Shown here: in pieces, positions 16,776 to 25,949 of the stretch
Numbering within the stretch: position 1 is the first letter of the stretch
How the letters are laid out: each line of letters opens with the position of its first letter
Assembly (NCBI RefSeq): GCF_026625645.1
Contig: NZ_CP113056.1
Span: 2,765,001 to 2,829,000 of the forward strand
Length of the DNA stretch: 64,000 bases
Direction: 5' to 3'
Source: Ancylobacter sp. SL191
Lineage (GTDB): Bacteria > Pseudomonadota > Alphaproteobacteria > Rhizobiales > Xanthobacteraceae
The notes under the pieces: model-generated
Database searches by the model: none
The model's input: the letters and a program-made list of their open reading frames with translations, nothing else
Told to the model about the DNA's origin: nothing
Translations under genes and position numbers: made by a program

Positions 16776-17771
16776 ATGGGTGAAAGCACCGCTGTGGAAA
16801 AAGCTCCGATCCGTGTCGGCGTCATCGGCGTCGGCGTCATGGGCTACAATCATGCGCGCGTGCTGTCCGATCTGCCGGGCGCCATCATGGTCGGCATCGC
16901 CGACCCGGACGAGACCCAGCGCGCCAAGGTCGCGGCCATGCTCGGCTGCACCGCTGTCGCCAGCACCGAGGAACTGATCGCGCTGGGCGTCGACGCGCTG
17001 GTCGTCGCCGCGCCGACCCATCTCCATCACGACGTCGCACTGGCGGCCATCGCTGCGGGCAAGCATGTACTGGTGGAAAAGCCCATCGCCCCTACCGTCG
17101 CCGAGGCCGAGGCCATCGTGGCGGCGGCCAAGGCCAAGGGCGTGGCGCTGATGGTCGGCCATGTCGAGCGCTTCAACCCGGCGGTCGAGGCGGTGAAGAA
17201 CGCCATTCGCGGCGAGGAGATCCTCTCCATCGGCATCACCCGCGTCGGCCCTTTCCCGCCGCGCATGTCGAATGTTGGTGTGGTGATCGACCTCGCGGTC
17301 CACGATATCGACCTGATCTGCCATTTCACCGGCTCGCAGATTTCCGAGGTGCAGCCGCAGGTGAAGGCGGCGGTCGCCGACCGCGAGGACATCGCGCTGC
17401 TGCAGTTCCGCACCGCCAATGGCGTGCTGGCGCACATCAACACCAACTGGCTGACGCCGTTCAAGGCGCGCACCGTGCAGGTGGCGACGCGCAACAAATA
17501 TGTAACCGGCGACCTGCTGACCCGGCAGGTCACCGAGTGCTTCGACTACAAGCCCGATGGCAGCTACTCGATGCGCCATCTTCCCGTGGCCTATGCCGAG
17601 CCGCTGCGTGTGGAACTCACCCGGTTCCTGGAAGCCATTCGCGGCGAGAAGGCCCCGGCCGTCACCGGTGAGGACGGCGTCGCCGCCATTGCCACCGCCA
17701 TCCGCTGCCTGGACGTGCCCGGCTCGGTGAAGCCCGAGGCCGCGCCGCTGCGTATCGCCGCTGCCGGCTGA
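16776..17771 (+). CDS. gnnA: Gfo/Idh/MocA NAD-dependent oxidoreductase, GnnA-like
   Basis: A 331-residue oxidoreductase with an N-terminal Rossmann GxGxxG (G18-G20-G23) and the family's E101-K102-P103 motif, then HVERFNPAVEAVKN. With the adjacent DegT aminotransferase it fits two known systems: GnnA/GnnB, which oxidise and transaminate C3 of UDP-GlcNAc to give the 2,3-diamino sugar of lipid A, and WlbA/WlbE-type diacetamido-uronate synthesis. I favour GnnA because 2,3-diaminoglucose lipid A is typical of Hyphomicrobiales, no Wlb acetyltransferase adjoins, and murJ follows. The GTG/ATG choice: ATG at 16776. Confidence 0.65.
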   Translation: MGESTAVEKAPIRVGVIGVGVMGYNHARVLSDLPGAIMVGIADPDETQRAKVAAMLGCTAVASTEELIALGVDALVVAAPTHLHHDVALAAIAAGKHVLVEKPIAPTVAEAEAIVAAAKAKGVALMVGHVERFNPAVEAVKNAIRGEEILSIGITRVGPFPPRMSNVGVVIDLAVHDIDLICHFTGSQISEVQPQVKAAVADREDIALLQFRTANGVLAHINTNWLTPFKARTVQVATRNKYVTGDLLTRQVTECFDYKPDGSYSMRHLPVAYAEPLRVELTRFLEAIRGEKAPAVTGEDGVAAIATAIRCLDVPGSVKPEAAPLRIAAAG

Positions 17772-17783
17772 GCGAGGACGACA

Positions 17784-18938
17784 ATGAACTCCCATGTGAA
17801 GACCGACGCCGCGCCGATCCCCTTCATCGACGTCGCCTCGCAGCGCGCCCGGCTGGGCTCGCGGATCGACGAGGCGGTCGCCCGCGTGCTCGACCACTGC
17901 CGCTTCGTGAACGGGCCTGAGGTCACCGAGCTCGAGCAGAAGCTCGCCGCCTTCGCCGGGGCCAAGCACGCCATTTCCTGCTCCAGCGGCACGGATGCGC
18001 TGGCGATGATCCTGATGGCCTGGGGCGTGGGTCCGGGGGACGCGGTGTTCTGCCCGGCCTTCACCTTCTGCGCTACCGCCGAGGTGGTGCCGTGGGTCGG
18101 CGCCTCGCCGGTCTTCGTCGACGTGCTCGAAGATACCTTCAACATGGACCCGGCGAGCCTCGAGGCGGCCATCAAGGTCGCCATCGACAAGGGTCTGACG
18201 CCGCGCGTCGTGGTGCCGGTGGACCTCTTTGGCCAGCCCGCCGATTTCGATGCGATCGAGACGATCGCCAAGGCGCATGGGCTGAAGATCCTGTGTGATA
18301 CCGCGCAGGGCTTTGGCGGGACGTGGCATGGCAAGCGCACCGGCTCCTTTGGTGACGCTATCGCCACCAGCTTCTTCCCGGCCAAGCCGCTCGGCTGCTT
18401 CGGCGATGGCGGGGCGATCTTCACCGATGACGACGATCTCGTCCCGGTGCTCAAGAGCGTGCGCGAGCACGGCCAGGGCGTGGACAAATACGAGAATGTC
18501 CGCATCGGCATGACCGGCCGGCTGGACACCATCCAGGCCGCGATCCTTCTGGAAAAGCTGACGATTTTCGAGGATGAGATCGCCGCCCGCCAGCGCGTCG
18601 CCGCTCGCTACAATGAGGCGCTGGCCGATGTCTGCGTCGTGCCGGTGGTGGACCCGCGCGCGACCTCGGTCTGGGCGCAGTACACGATCCGCCTGCCGCA
18701 TGGCGTGCGCGACGGCCTCGCCGCCACGCTGCAGAAGGAAGGCGTGCCGACGGCGGTCTATTATCGCATCCCGATGCACCGCCAGCCGGCCTATGCGCAG
18801 TACCCGTCCGCCGGCAACGGCCTGCCGGTCTGCGAGCGCCTGTCGGGCGAGGTGATCAGCCTGCCCATGCACGCCTATCTCGATCCGGCGAGCCAGGAGC
18901 GGGTGATCGCGGCGGTGCGCCGCGCGCTCGGCGCCTGA
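17784..18938 (+). CDS. gnnB: DegT/DnrJ/EryC1/StrS aminotransferase, GnnB-like
   Basis: A 384-residue PLP-dependent nucleotide-sugar aminotransferase. The Schiff-base lysine is K201 in SFFPAKPLGCFGDGGA, the cofactor-contacting D172 lies in CDTAQGFG, and SCSSGTDAL (66-73) binds phosphate. It begins 12 bases after the oxidoreductase, so the two are one operon and probably act in sequence: C3 oxidation, then amination of UDP-GlcNAc. WbpE/WlbE-type enzymes share these motifs and cannot be excluded from sequence alone. Confidence 0.7.
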   Translation: MNSHVKTDAAPIPFIDVASQRARLGSRIDEAVARVLDHCRFVNGPEVTELEQKLAAFAGAKHAISCSSGTDALAMILMAWGVGPGDAVFCPAFTFCATAEVVPWVGASPVFVDVLEDTFNMDPASLEAAIKVAIDKGLTPRVVVPVDLFGQPADFDAIETIAKAHGLKILCDTAQGFGGTWHGKRTGSFGDAIATSFFPAKPLGCFGDGGAIFTDDDDLVPVLKSVREHGQGVDKYENVRIGMTGRLDTIQAAILLEKLTIFEDEIAARQRVAARYNEALADVCVVPVVDPRATSVWAQYTIRLPHGVRDGLAATLQKEGVPTAVYYRIPMHRQPAYAQYPSAGNGLPVCERLSGEVISLPMHAYLDPASQERVIAAVRRALGA

Positions 18939-19021
18939 TAGGGCCGGGCAGGGGGCTGGTGGACACCGGCCGGCGGGGCTAGCTTCCGCCGGTCTCACCC
19001 CCAGCCCGGCATTCTCCCGTC

Positions 19022-20572
19022 ATGATTCGCAGCATCTTCTCGGTCGGCGGCTGGACGCTGCTCTCGCGGCTGACCGGCTTTGTGCGCGATATCGTCATGG
19101 CGGCGGTGCTGGGCGCTGGTCCGGTGGCGGATGCCTTCTACATTGCCTTCCGCCTGCCCAACCATTTCCGCTCGATCTTCGCCGAGGGCGCCTTCAACAC
19201 AGCCTTCATTCCCGCCTATGCGCGGGTGAAGACGCAGTTGGGGGATGCCAGCGCGGCGCGCTTCGCCAATGGCATCCTCACCGCCGTCGTGGTGGTGCAG
19301 CTCGCCCTGCTGGCGCTGGCCCTGCTCGCCACCCACTGGGTGGTCGCGCTGCTCGCCCCCGGCCTGTCGGATGATCCCCAGCGCTTTGCGCTGACGGTGG
19401 ATTTCACCCGCATCACCTTCCCCTATCTCGGCCTCATCGCCGTGGTGACGCTGGTTGGCGGCGTGCTCAATGCGAATGATCGCTTCTGGGCGGCGGCAGC
19501 GGCCTCCATCCTGCTGAACGTTGCCATGGTCGGCACGCTGAGCGTGGTCGGGCTTTTCCCCACGGCTGGCGACGCGGCGGCGTGGGGCGTGCTGATCTCC
19601 GGCTTTCTTCAGGTCGCGCTGCTGGTGTTCGACGCGGAGCGGCATGGGCTTGGCCCCCGCTTTGGCCGCCCGCGCCTCGATCCAGAGACGCGGCGCTTCC
19701 TTGTGGCGCTCGGGCCGGCGATCCTCGGCTCGGCCGGCACCCAGCTCGCCATCTTCGCGGATACCATCATCGCCTCCTTCCTGCCGCAGGGAGCGATTGC
19801 GGCGCTGTTCTATGCCGACCGCATCAACCAGCTTCCCATCGGTGTCGTCGGCATCGCGGCGGGCATCGTTCTGCTGCCGGAAATGTCCCGCCGCATTGCT
19901 GCGAACGACTATGACGGGGCGCGCTATGCCCAGTCGCGCGCCATCGAGCTGACGGTCCTTCTGTCGCTTCCCTTTCTCGCGGCGTCGCTCACGATCCCCG
20001 AGATCATCATGCGCGGGCTGTTCATGCGCGGCGCCTTCACCCCCGAGGCGGCCCAGGCCGCCGGGGCGACGCTCGCGGCCTATGGTGTCGGGCTTATTCC
20101 CTTCGTCATCATCCGCTCGCTCTCGGCCCCGTTCTATGCGCGCGGCGACACGCGCACGCCCATGCTGGCGACGCTCGGAGCGGCGGCGGTGAACATCGCG
20201 TTGAAGATCGCGCTCATCGATCACCTCGCGCAGGTCGGCCTTGCTTTCGCCACCTCCATCGGTGGCTGGATCACGGTAATCGCCCTTGCCGTTCTGGCCC
20301 ATCGACGCGGCTATGAATGCGGGGACGCCCCGTTGCGGCGGGCGCTCCCGCGTCTCGCGCTGATCGCCGCCCTGCTCGCGGCGGTCCTTTACGCAGCGTC
20401 CCGCTACGGTGACGTTGTCGTTACCGCGCTACCCGTCGGGCAGGAGGAAGCGCGGCTTGCACTCTGCATAGCGAGTGGCGGCGTTGCCTATGTCCTGCTG
20501 GTGCTGCTGCTTCTGGGGCGGGGCTATCTGCGCACTCTTCTGTGTCCGCGGCGGGTGCCGGCCTCTCCGTGA
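19022..20572 (+). CDS. murJ: lipid II flippase MurJ (MviN)
   Basis: A 516-residue polytopic membrane protein of the MOP exporter superfamily that moves lipid II across the inner membrane for peptidoglycan synthesis. The start IRSIFSVGGWTLLSRLTGFVRDIVMAAVLGAGPVADAFYIAFRLPNHFRSIFAEGAFNTAFIP is diagnostic, with the conserved arginines of the central cavity in SRLTGFVRD and FRLPNHFR. About 14 membrane segments are evident. It follows gnnB by 83 bases and may be co-transcribed. Confidence 0.93.
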   Translation: MIRSIFSVGGWTLLSRLTGFVRDIVMAAVLGAGPVADAFYIAFRLPNHFRSIFAEGAFNTAFIPAYARVKTQLGDASAARFANGILTAVVVVQLALLALALLATHWVVALLAPGLSDDPQRFALTVDFTRITFPYLGLIAVVTLVGGVLNANDRFWAAAAASILLNVAMVGTLSVVGLFPTAGDAAAWGVLISGFLQVALLVFDAERHGLGPRFGRPRLDPETRRFLVALGPAILGSAGTQLAIFADTIIASFLPQGAIAALFYADRINQLPIGVVGIAAGIVLLPEMSRRIAANDYDGARYAQSRAIELTVLLSLPFLAASLTIPEIIMRGLFMRGAFTPEAAQAAGATLAAYGVGLIPFVIIRSLSAPFYARGDTRTPMLATLGAAAVNIALKIALIDHLAQVGLAFATSIGGWITVIALAVLAHRRGYECGDAPLRRALPRLALIAALLAAVLYAASRYGDVVVTALPVGQEEARLALCIASGGVAYVLLVLLLLGRGYLRTLLCPRRVPASP

Positions 20573-20698
20573 TAGTGCTTACGCAGTGCAGCAAAACTGT
20601 GCTAGTGGCTCCGGGCTGTGTGCGTCCGATGCGGGGCGGATCGCGCCATGCGGCGACCGTATTGCGGTCTGCCTGACCGAATTTTCGGAGAGATTCGT

Positions 20699-21913
20699 AT
20701 GATTGCAGCGTTGCCGCGCTTCCCCCTTTTCGCCCTTGCGCTGGTGGGCCTCGCCCTCGCGGGATGCTCCGAACAGAACAAGGCGCCGCAGGCCGCACCG
20801 CAGGCCGCGCCGGTGACCGTCGCCAAGCCGACCGTGCGCATCGTCACAGATTATGACGAGTATGTCGGCCGCTTCACGGCTGTCGATCTCGTGCAGGTCT
20901 ATGCCCGCGTTTCCGGCTATCTGCAGTCGATCAACTTCACCGATGGCCAGCTGGTGAAGCAGGGTGATCTGCTGTTCACCATCGACAAGCGCCCCTTCCA
21001 GGTGGCGCTCGATCAGGCGCAGGCGAACCTTGCCAGGACGCAGGCGGATCTCGATTTTGCCCAGGCCGACCTCCAGCGCGCCCAGACGCTGATCGAGGAC
21101 CGGACCTCGACCGCCATTTCCAAGCAGACCTTCGACCAGCGCCTGCAGACCGAACGTTCGGCGCGCGCCAGCGTCACCGGCGCCGAGGCGGCGGTCCATT
21201 CGGCACAGCTTGACCTCGAGTTCACCGATCTGCGCTCGCCCGTCACCGGCCGCATCGGCGACCGTAAGGTCTCTGTTGGCAACCTCGTCACCGGCGGCGC
21301 GGGCGGGGTGAACACCAACACACTGCTCGCCACCATCGTCTCGATCGACCCGATCTATTTCGAGTTCACCTATGACGAGGCCTCGTTCCTGCGCTACCAG
21401 CGCATGGCCAAGCAGATGGGCGAGGGCGCCAAGCCGATCCCGGTCGAACTGGGGCTGATCGACGAAATGGGCTTCCCGCACAAGGGAACGCTGAACTTCG
21501 TCGACAACCAGATCAGTACCGAGACCGGCACGATCCGTGGCCGCGCCGAATTCGCCAATGCGGGCGCCACCTTCACGCCCGGCATGTTCGGCCGCATCCG
21601 CGTGCCGTCCTCCACGCCGCATGACGCCGTGCTGGTGCCGGATGTCGCCATCGGTACGGAGCAGACGCGGAAGTTCGTCTATGTGATGCAGCCGGGCGAC
21701 CAGCCCCAGGTGCCGCAGATGAAGTATGTGACGCTGGGTCGTCAGATCGACGGGCAGCGCATCATCAATAGCGGCCTGACCAAGGACGATCTGGTGGTGG
21801 TGAACGGCCTCGTGCGCATTCGTCCGGGCGCGCAGGTCATCGGTAAGCTCGAGCAGCCGGCTGCGCCGGCGGGCACCGGTACGGAAGCTCCCGCCGCCAA
21901 GCCTGCCAACTGA
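20699..21913 (+). CDS. RND efflux periplasmic adaptor lipoprotein
   Basis: A 404-residue membrane-fusion protein of the AcrA/MexA type. A lipoprotein signal ends at LAGC (C23), followed by the lipoyl/barrel-sandwich half RVSGYLQSINFTDGQLVKQGDLLFTID, an alpha-hairpin rich in coiled coil (about residues 105-165), and the beta-barrel and membrane-proximal domains (TGTIRGRAEFANAGATFTPGMFGRIRV). It links the pump encoded next to an outer-membrane channel; no TolC-family gene lies in the window. CGGAGAG precedes the ATG at 20699. Confidence 0.9.
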   Translation: MIAALPRFPLFALALVGLALAGCSEQNKAPQAAPQAAPVTVAKPTVRIVTDYDEYVGRFTAVDLVQVYARVSGYLQSINFTDGQLVKQGDLLFTIDKRPFQVALDQAQANLARTQADLDFAQADLQRAQTLIEDRTSTAISKQTFDQRLQTERSARASVTGAEAAVHSAQLDLEFTDLRSPVTGRIGDRKVSVGNLVTGGAGGVNTNTLLATIVSIDPIYFEFTYDEASFLRYQRMAKQMGEGAKPIPVELGLIDEMGFPHKGTLNFVDNQISTETGTIRGRAEFANAGATFTPGMFGRIRVPSSTPHDAVLVPDVAIGTEQTRKFVYVMQPGDQPQVPQMKYVTLGRQIDGQRIINSGLTKDDLVVVNGLVRIRPGAQVIGKLEQPAAPAGTGTEAPAAKPAN

Positions 21914-21930
21914 GCGGGGGAGCACCAGCC

Positions 21931-24900
21931 ATGCGCTTCTCCCACTTCTTCATCGACCGCCCGATCTTCGCCTCAGTCATCTCGGTCGTCGTGATGATCC
22001 TCGGCGCCGTGGCCTATATCGCGCTGCCGGTCGCCCAATATCCCGACATCGCGCCCCCGGTGGTCAACGTAACCGGCCAGTATCCCGGAGCGTCGGCGGA
22101 AACGGTGGCCGATACGGTCGCCGCGCCCATCGAGCAGCAGATCAACGGCGTGGAGGGGATGCTCTACATCTCCTCCAACTCGACGGCGGACGGCCGCTTC
22201 TCCATCGCGGTCACTTTCGACATCGGCACCGATCTCGATATCGCGCAGGTGCAGGTGCAGAACCGCGTCGCCACCGCGACCCCGCGCCTTCCGCAGGAGG
22301 TGCAGCAGATCGGCGTGACCGTCGCCAAGTCCTCGCCGGATATGCTGATGGTGGTGAGCTTGTTCTCGCCGGACGATACGCGCGACTCGCTGTTCATCTC
22401 CAACTACGCCAATCTGCAGATCAAGGACCAACTCCAGCGCGTGCCGGGCGTGGGCTCCATTACGGTGTTCGGGTCGCGCGACTATGCGATGCAGGTTTGG
22501 CTCGATCCGTTGAAGTTGCAGGCGCTAGGCCTGACCGCGACAGACGTGACCGCTGCTCTTGAGGCACAGAATCTTCAGGTCGCCTCGGGTGTGCTGAACT
22601 CCCCGCCCGTTGAAAAGCAACTGGCCTTTCAGGTGGCGGTACGCACCCTCGGGCGCCTGTCGACGCCGGAGGAGTTTGGCAACATCGTCGTCCGCCAGAG
22701 CGGCAATGCCGTGGTGCGCCTGCGCGATGTCGCGCGTATCGAGATCGCCGCGCAGGACAGTTCGTCGATATCGTACTTCGATTCCAAGCCGTCGGTATCG
22801 CTGGGTATCTTCCAGTTGCCCGGCTCCAACGCGCTCGCCACGGGCGAGGCCATCGAGCGCCAGATCAAGGAAATTTCCAAGGGGTTCCCGTCCGGCGTCG
22901 TTTATTCAACCGCCTATAATCCGACCCAATTCATCGCCGAGTCGGTGCGCGCGGTCGAACACACGATTTTCGAGGCTATCATCCTCGTCGTTATCGTGGT
23001 GGTGATCTTCCTGCAGACGTGGCGCGCGGCGATCATTCCGATCCTCGCCATTCCAGTCTCGCTTATCGGCACCTTCTTCGTCATGAGCCTGTTCGGCTTC
23101 TCGCTGAACAACCTGTCGCTTTTCGGCCTCGTGCTCGCCATCGGCATCGTGGTCGACGACGCCATCGTCGTGGTGGAGAGCGTTGAGCACAACATCTCCA
23201 CGGGTCTCAGCCCGCGCGACGCCGCCTACAAGACAATGGACGAAGTGGGCGGGGCGCTGGTGGCGATCTCGCTGGTGCTGGCGTCGGTGTTCATCCCCAC
23301 AGCCTTCATCACCGGCATTTCCGGCGAGTTCTATCGCCAGTTCGCGCTGACCATCGCCGGCTCGACGCTGATCTCGTTGCTGGTCTCGCTGACTCTGTCG
23401 CCGGCCCTCTGCGCCCTGCTGCTCAAGCCGCACAAGGGGCCGGACCACAAGCCCGCCTGGTATGCGCGGCCGATCACCGGGTTCTTCTATTACTTCAACA
23501 AAGGCTTCAATGGGCTGTCGGGCGGCTATGGCTGGCTCACCGGCCGGCTGGTGCGCTTCGCGGTGGTGGTCCTGCTCGTCTACGTCGCCATTCTCGCCGG
23601 CGGCTTCAAACTGTTCACGATGACGCCGCAGGGGTTCATTCCGGCGCAGGATCGTGGCTACCTCATTGTCGCGGCGCAGCTGCCCGGTGGGGCCTCGCTG
23701 GCGCGCACCAATGAGGTGATGAATCGCGCGGCCAAGGAAGTGCTGGCGACGCCCGGCGTGGCGCATGTCGTCAACATCGTCGGCTTCTCCGGCGCGACCT
23801 TCACCAACGCCCCCAATGCCGGCGCGATGTTCGTTATCCTCGGTCCGGCTTCCGAGCGGGCGCAGCATCAGGGGCAGTCTGCCCCGGCGATCCAGGGTCA
23901 GCTCTTCGGCAAGCTCGCCTCGATCCAGGAAGCCTTCATGATCGTCGTCATGCCGCCGCCCGTGCAGGGCATCGGCAATGCCGGCGGCTACCGCATGATG
24001 ATCGAGGATCGCGGCGGGCGCGGCTATGGCGCGCTTCAGGGCGCGGTCTACGCGATGATGGGCCGGGCCAACCAGACGCCGGGTCTGAGGCAGGTCTACT
24101 CGCTCTTTGAGACCTCCACGCCGCAGCTCTTCCTCGACATCGACCGCACCAAGGCGCAGCTCCTCGGCGTTAATATTGCCGATGTGTTCTCGACGCTGCA
24201 GACCTATATCGGCTCAAGCTACGTCAACGACTTCAACCTGTTCGGCCGCACCTACCGGGTGCAGGCGCAGGCCGACGCGCCCTACCGCCTGACGCCAGAG
24301 GACGTGCTTCAGTTGCGGGTGAAGAATGCCGAGGGCCAGACTGTGCCGCTCGGCTCCTTCACCACGGTGCGGGACATTTCCGGCCCCTACCGCGTGCCGC
24401 GCTACAACCTCTACCCATCGGCGGAACTTGACGGCGACGTGGCCGGCATCTCGCAGGGGCAGGCGATCCAGCTCATGCAGCAAATCGCCACCGAGACCCT
24501 GCCGGACGGTTTCTCCTTTGAGTGGACGGCGCTGGCCTATCAGCAGGTGCGCGCCGGCAATACGGCGATCTTCGCCTTCGCGCTGGGCGTGGTCTTTGTC
24601 TTCCTCGTGCTGGCGGCGCAGTATGAAAGCCTGACGTTGCCGCTGGCGGTCATCCTCATCGTCCCGATGTGTCTGATCGCGGCAGTGGTGGGCATTCTGT
24701 TGCGCGGCCAGGACAACAACATCCTCAGTCAGGTCGGCTTCATCGTCCTGATCGGTCTTGCGGCGAAGAACGCGATCCTGATCGTCGAATTCGCCAAGCA
24801 GCTGGAGGACCGCGGGGAGGGTCGCTTCACGGCCGCGACCCATGCGGCGCAGTTGCGTCTGCGTCCGATCATCATGACCTCGCTCGCCTTCATCCTCGGT

Positions 24901-25101
24901 GTGGTGCCGCTGGTTTGGGCGACGGGCGCGGGTGCGGAGCTGCGTCAGGCGCTCGGCACGGCGGTGTTCTCCGGCATGATCGGCGTGACCTTCTTCGGCC
25001 TGCTGTTCACCCCGACCTTCTATGTCGTCACCCGCTGGATCGCGGGCTTCGGCGAGCGGCGGCGGGAGCGCGCTCGCGAGGCGTCGTCGACGCCGCAGTG
25101 A
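21931..25101 (+). CDS. RND multidrug efflux pump, HAE-1 family
   Basis: A 1,056-residue inner-membrane proton-driven transporter of the AcrB/MexB class. It begins with FSHFFIDRPIFASVISVVVMI and has twelve membrane segments and two large periplasmic loops. The proton-relay residues are present: D409-D410 in GIVVDDAIVVVE and K946 in GLAAKNAILIVEF. Substrates cannot be read from sequence. It starts 17 bases after the adaptor and ends before an intrinsic terminator, so the pair forms a compact operon without a local TetR-type repressor. Confidence 0.95.
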   Translation: MRFSHFFIDRPIFASVISVVVMILGAVAYIALPVAQYPDIAPPVVNVTGQYPGASAETVADTVAAPIEQQINGVEGMLYISSNSTADGRFSIAVTFDIGTDLDIAQVQVQNRVATATPRLPQEVQQIGVTVAKSSPDMLMVVSLFSPDDTRDSLFISNYANLQIKDQLQRVPGVGSITVFGSRDYAMQVWLDPLKLQALGLTATDVTAALEAQNLQVASGVLNSPPVEKQLAFQVAVRTLGRLSTPEEFGNIVVRQSGNAVVRLRDVARIEIAAQDSSSISYFDSKPSVSLGIFQLPGSNALATGEAIERQIKEISKGFPSGVVYSTAYNPTQFIAESVRAVEHTIFEAIILVVIVVVIFLQTWRAAIIPILAIPVSLIGTFFVMSLFGFSLNNLSLFGLVLAIGIVVDDAIVVVESVEHNISTGLSPRDAAYKTMDEVGGALVAISLVLASVFIPTAFITGISGEFYRQFALTIAGSTLISLLVSLTLSPALCALLLKPHKGPDHKPAWYARPITGFFYYFNKGFNGLSGGYGWLTGRLVRFAVVVLLVYVAILAGGFKLFTMTPQGFIPAQDRGYLIVAAQLPGGASLARTNEVMNRAAKEVLATPGVAHVVNIVGFSGATFTNAPNAGAMFVILGPASERAQHQGQSAPAIQGQLFGKLASIQEAFMIVVMPPPVQGIGNAGGYRMMIEDRGGRGYGALQGAVYAMMGRANQTPGLRQVYSLFETSTPQLFLDIDRTKAQLLGVNIADVFSTLQTYIGSSYVNDFNLFGRTYRVQAQADAPYRLTPEDVLQLRVKNAEGQTVPLGSFTTVRDISGPYRVPRYNLYPSAELDGDVAGISQGQAIQLMQQIATETLPDGFSFEWTALAYQQVRAGNTAIFAFALGVVFVFLVLAAQYESLTLPLAVILIVPMCLIAAVVGILLRGQDNNILSQVGFIVLIGLAAKNAILIVEFAKQLEDRGEGRFTAATHAAQLRLRPIIMTSLAFILGVVPLVWATGAGAELRQALGTAVFSGMIGVTFFGLLFTPTFYVVTRWIAGFGERRRERAREASSTPQ

Positions 25102-25114
25102 GGCCGTCAGGAAA

Positions 25115-25146
25115 CAAAAAAGGCGCCCTGCGGGGCGCCTTTTTCT
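25115..25146 (+). terminator. intrinsic terminator of the RND operon
   Basis: AGGCGCCC (25121-25128), loop TGCG, GGGCGCCT (25133-25140), preceded by an A run and followed by TTTT. The A/T flanks let it act in both directions, so it may also stop the convergent regulator gene. Confidence 0.9.
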
Positions 25147-25162
25147 TCACGACGTCAGTGGT

Positions 25163-25783
25163 TCAATCGAGTACGGCGGCCTTCAGCAGGCAGACCATGG
25201 TCGCCTGGGCCGGTTCCGTGCCGAGATTGCGGATCACATGCCGCCGGTCGCAGCGATAACGCAGCGTCTCGCCAGCGCGCGCCACCTCGGTGACATCCGC
25301 GCATTCGACCTGCAATTCGCCGGAGAGCACTGACAGGCACTCGATGGAGCCGCGCTGGTGGCCGTCCGAGATCAATTCGCCGCCCGGCTCGGCGAAGAAG
25401 TCGAACCATTGCAGCCACTCCACCGTCTTGATCCAGCCGGTGATGGTGAGGCGGCATTTGCCGTCTTCCGAGACCAGGATCGGGGTATCCGCGCGCGTCA
25501 GATGCTCGACAAAGGGTTCATCGTCGGTGGCGGACATGAAGCGGTCGATCGACATGTCCAGCGCCTGAGACAGCCGCCAGACCGTAGCCAGCGTCGGGTT
25601 AGTCTCGTTGCGCTCGATCTGGCTGATGATGGACTTGGCCACGCCCGACTGCTCGGAAAGCTCCGACAGCGAGAGATTATAGGCCTTGCGCAGGCGCTGG
25701 ATGGTGCGGCCGAGCTGGCCGGTGATCGCCTGCGCGCCGGCTTCCATGCCGCTGCGATCGAGACTGCGTGTGCGGCCCGACAT
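25163..25783 (-). CDS. XRE-type regulator with C-terminal cupin
   Basis: A 206-residue protein: helix-turn-helix from about residue 20 (IQRLRKAYNLSLSELSEQSGVAKSIISQIERNETNPTLATVWRLSQAL) and a small-molecule-binding cupin at the C terminus (HQRGSIECLSVLSGELQV, GETLRYRCDRRHVIRN). Proteins of this design commonly control an adjacent metabolic gene and sense its substrate. Its neighbour in divergent orientation is a threonine-dehydratase-like gene 166 bases away, a plausible target. The ATG at 25783 has an AGAGAG site before it; the longer frame is not supported. Confidence 0.82.
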   Translation of the reverse strand: MSGRTRSLDRSGMEAGAQAITGQLGRTIQRLRKAYNLSLSELSEQSGVAKSIISQIERNETNPTLATVWRLSQALDMSIDRFMSATDDEPFVEHLTRADTPILVSEDGKCRLTITGWIKTVEWLQWFDFFAEPGGELISDGHQRGSIECLSVLSGELQVECADVTEVARAGETLRYRCDRRHVIRNLGTEPAQATMVCLLKAAVLD

Positions 25784-25949
25784 GCTCTCTCTGTTCCCCC
25801 GTTGAGACGGAAATCTAGGGTGCCCGGCCCATCTGGCGCAACCGTGGCCGGCATTTACCGGACCGTTGTCCCGGACTGTGTGCAACGCGGCAACGCCTTG
25901 TCGGTAAAAGGGGGATGCGGAGCGCGGCGCGGCGCATTAAACTCGCGGC

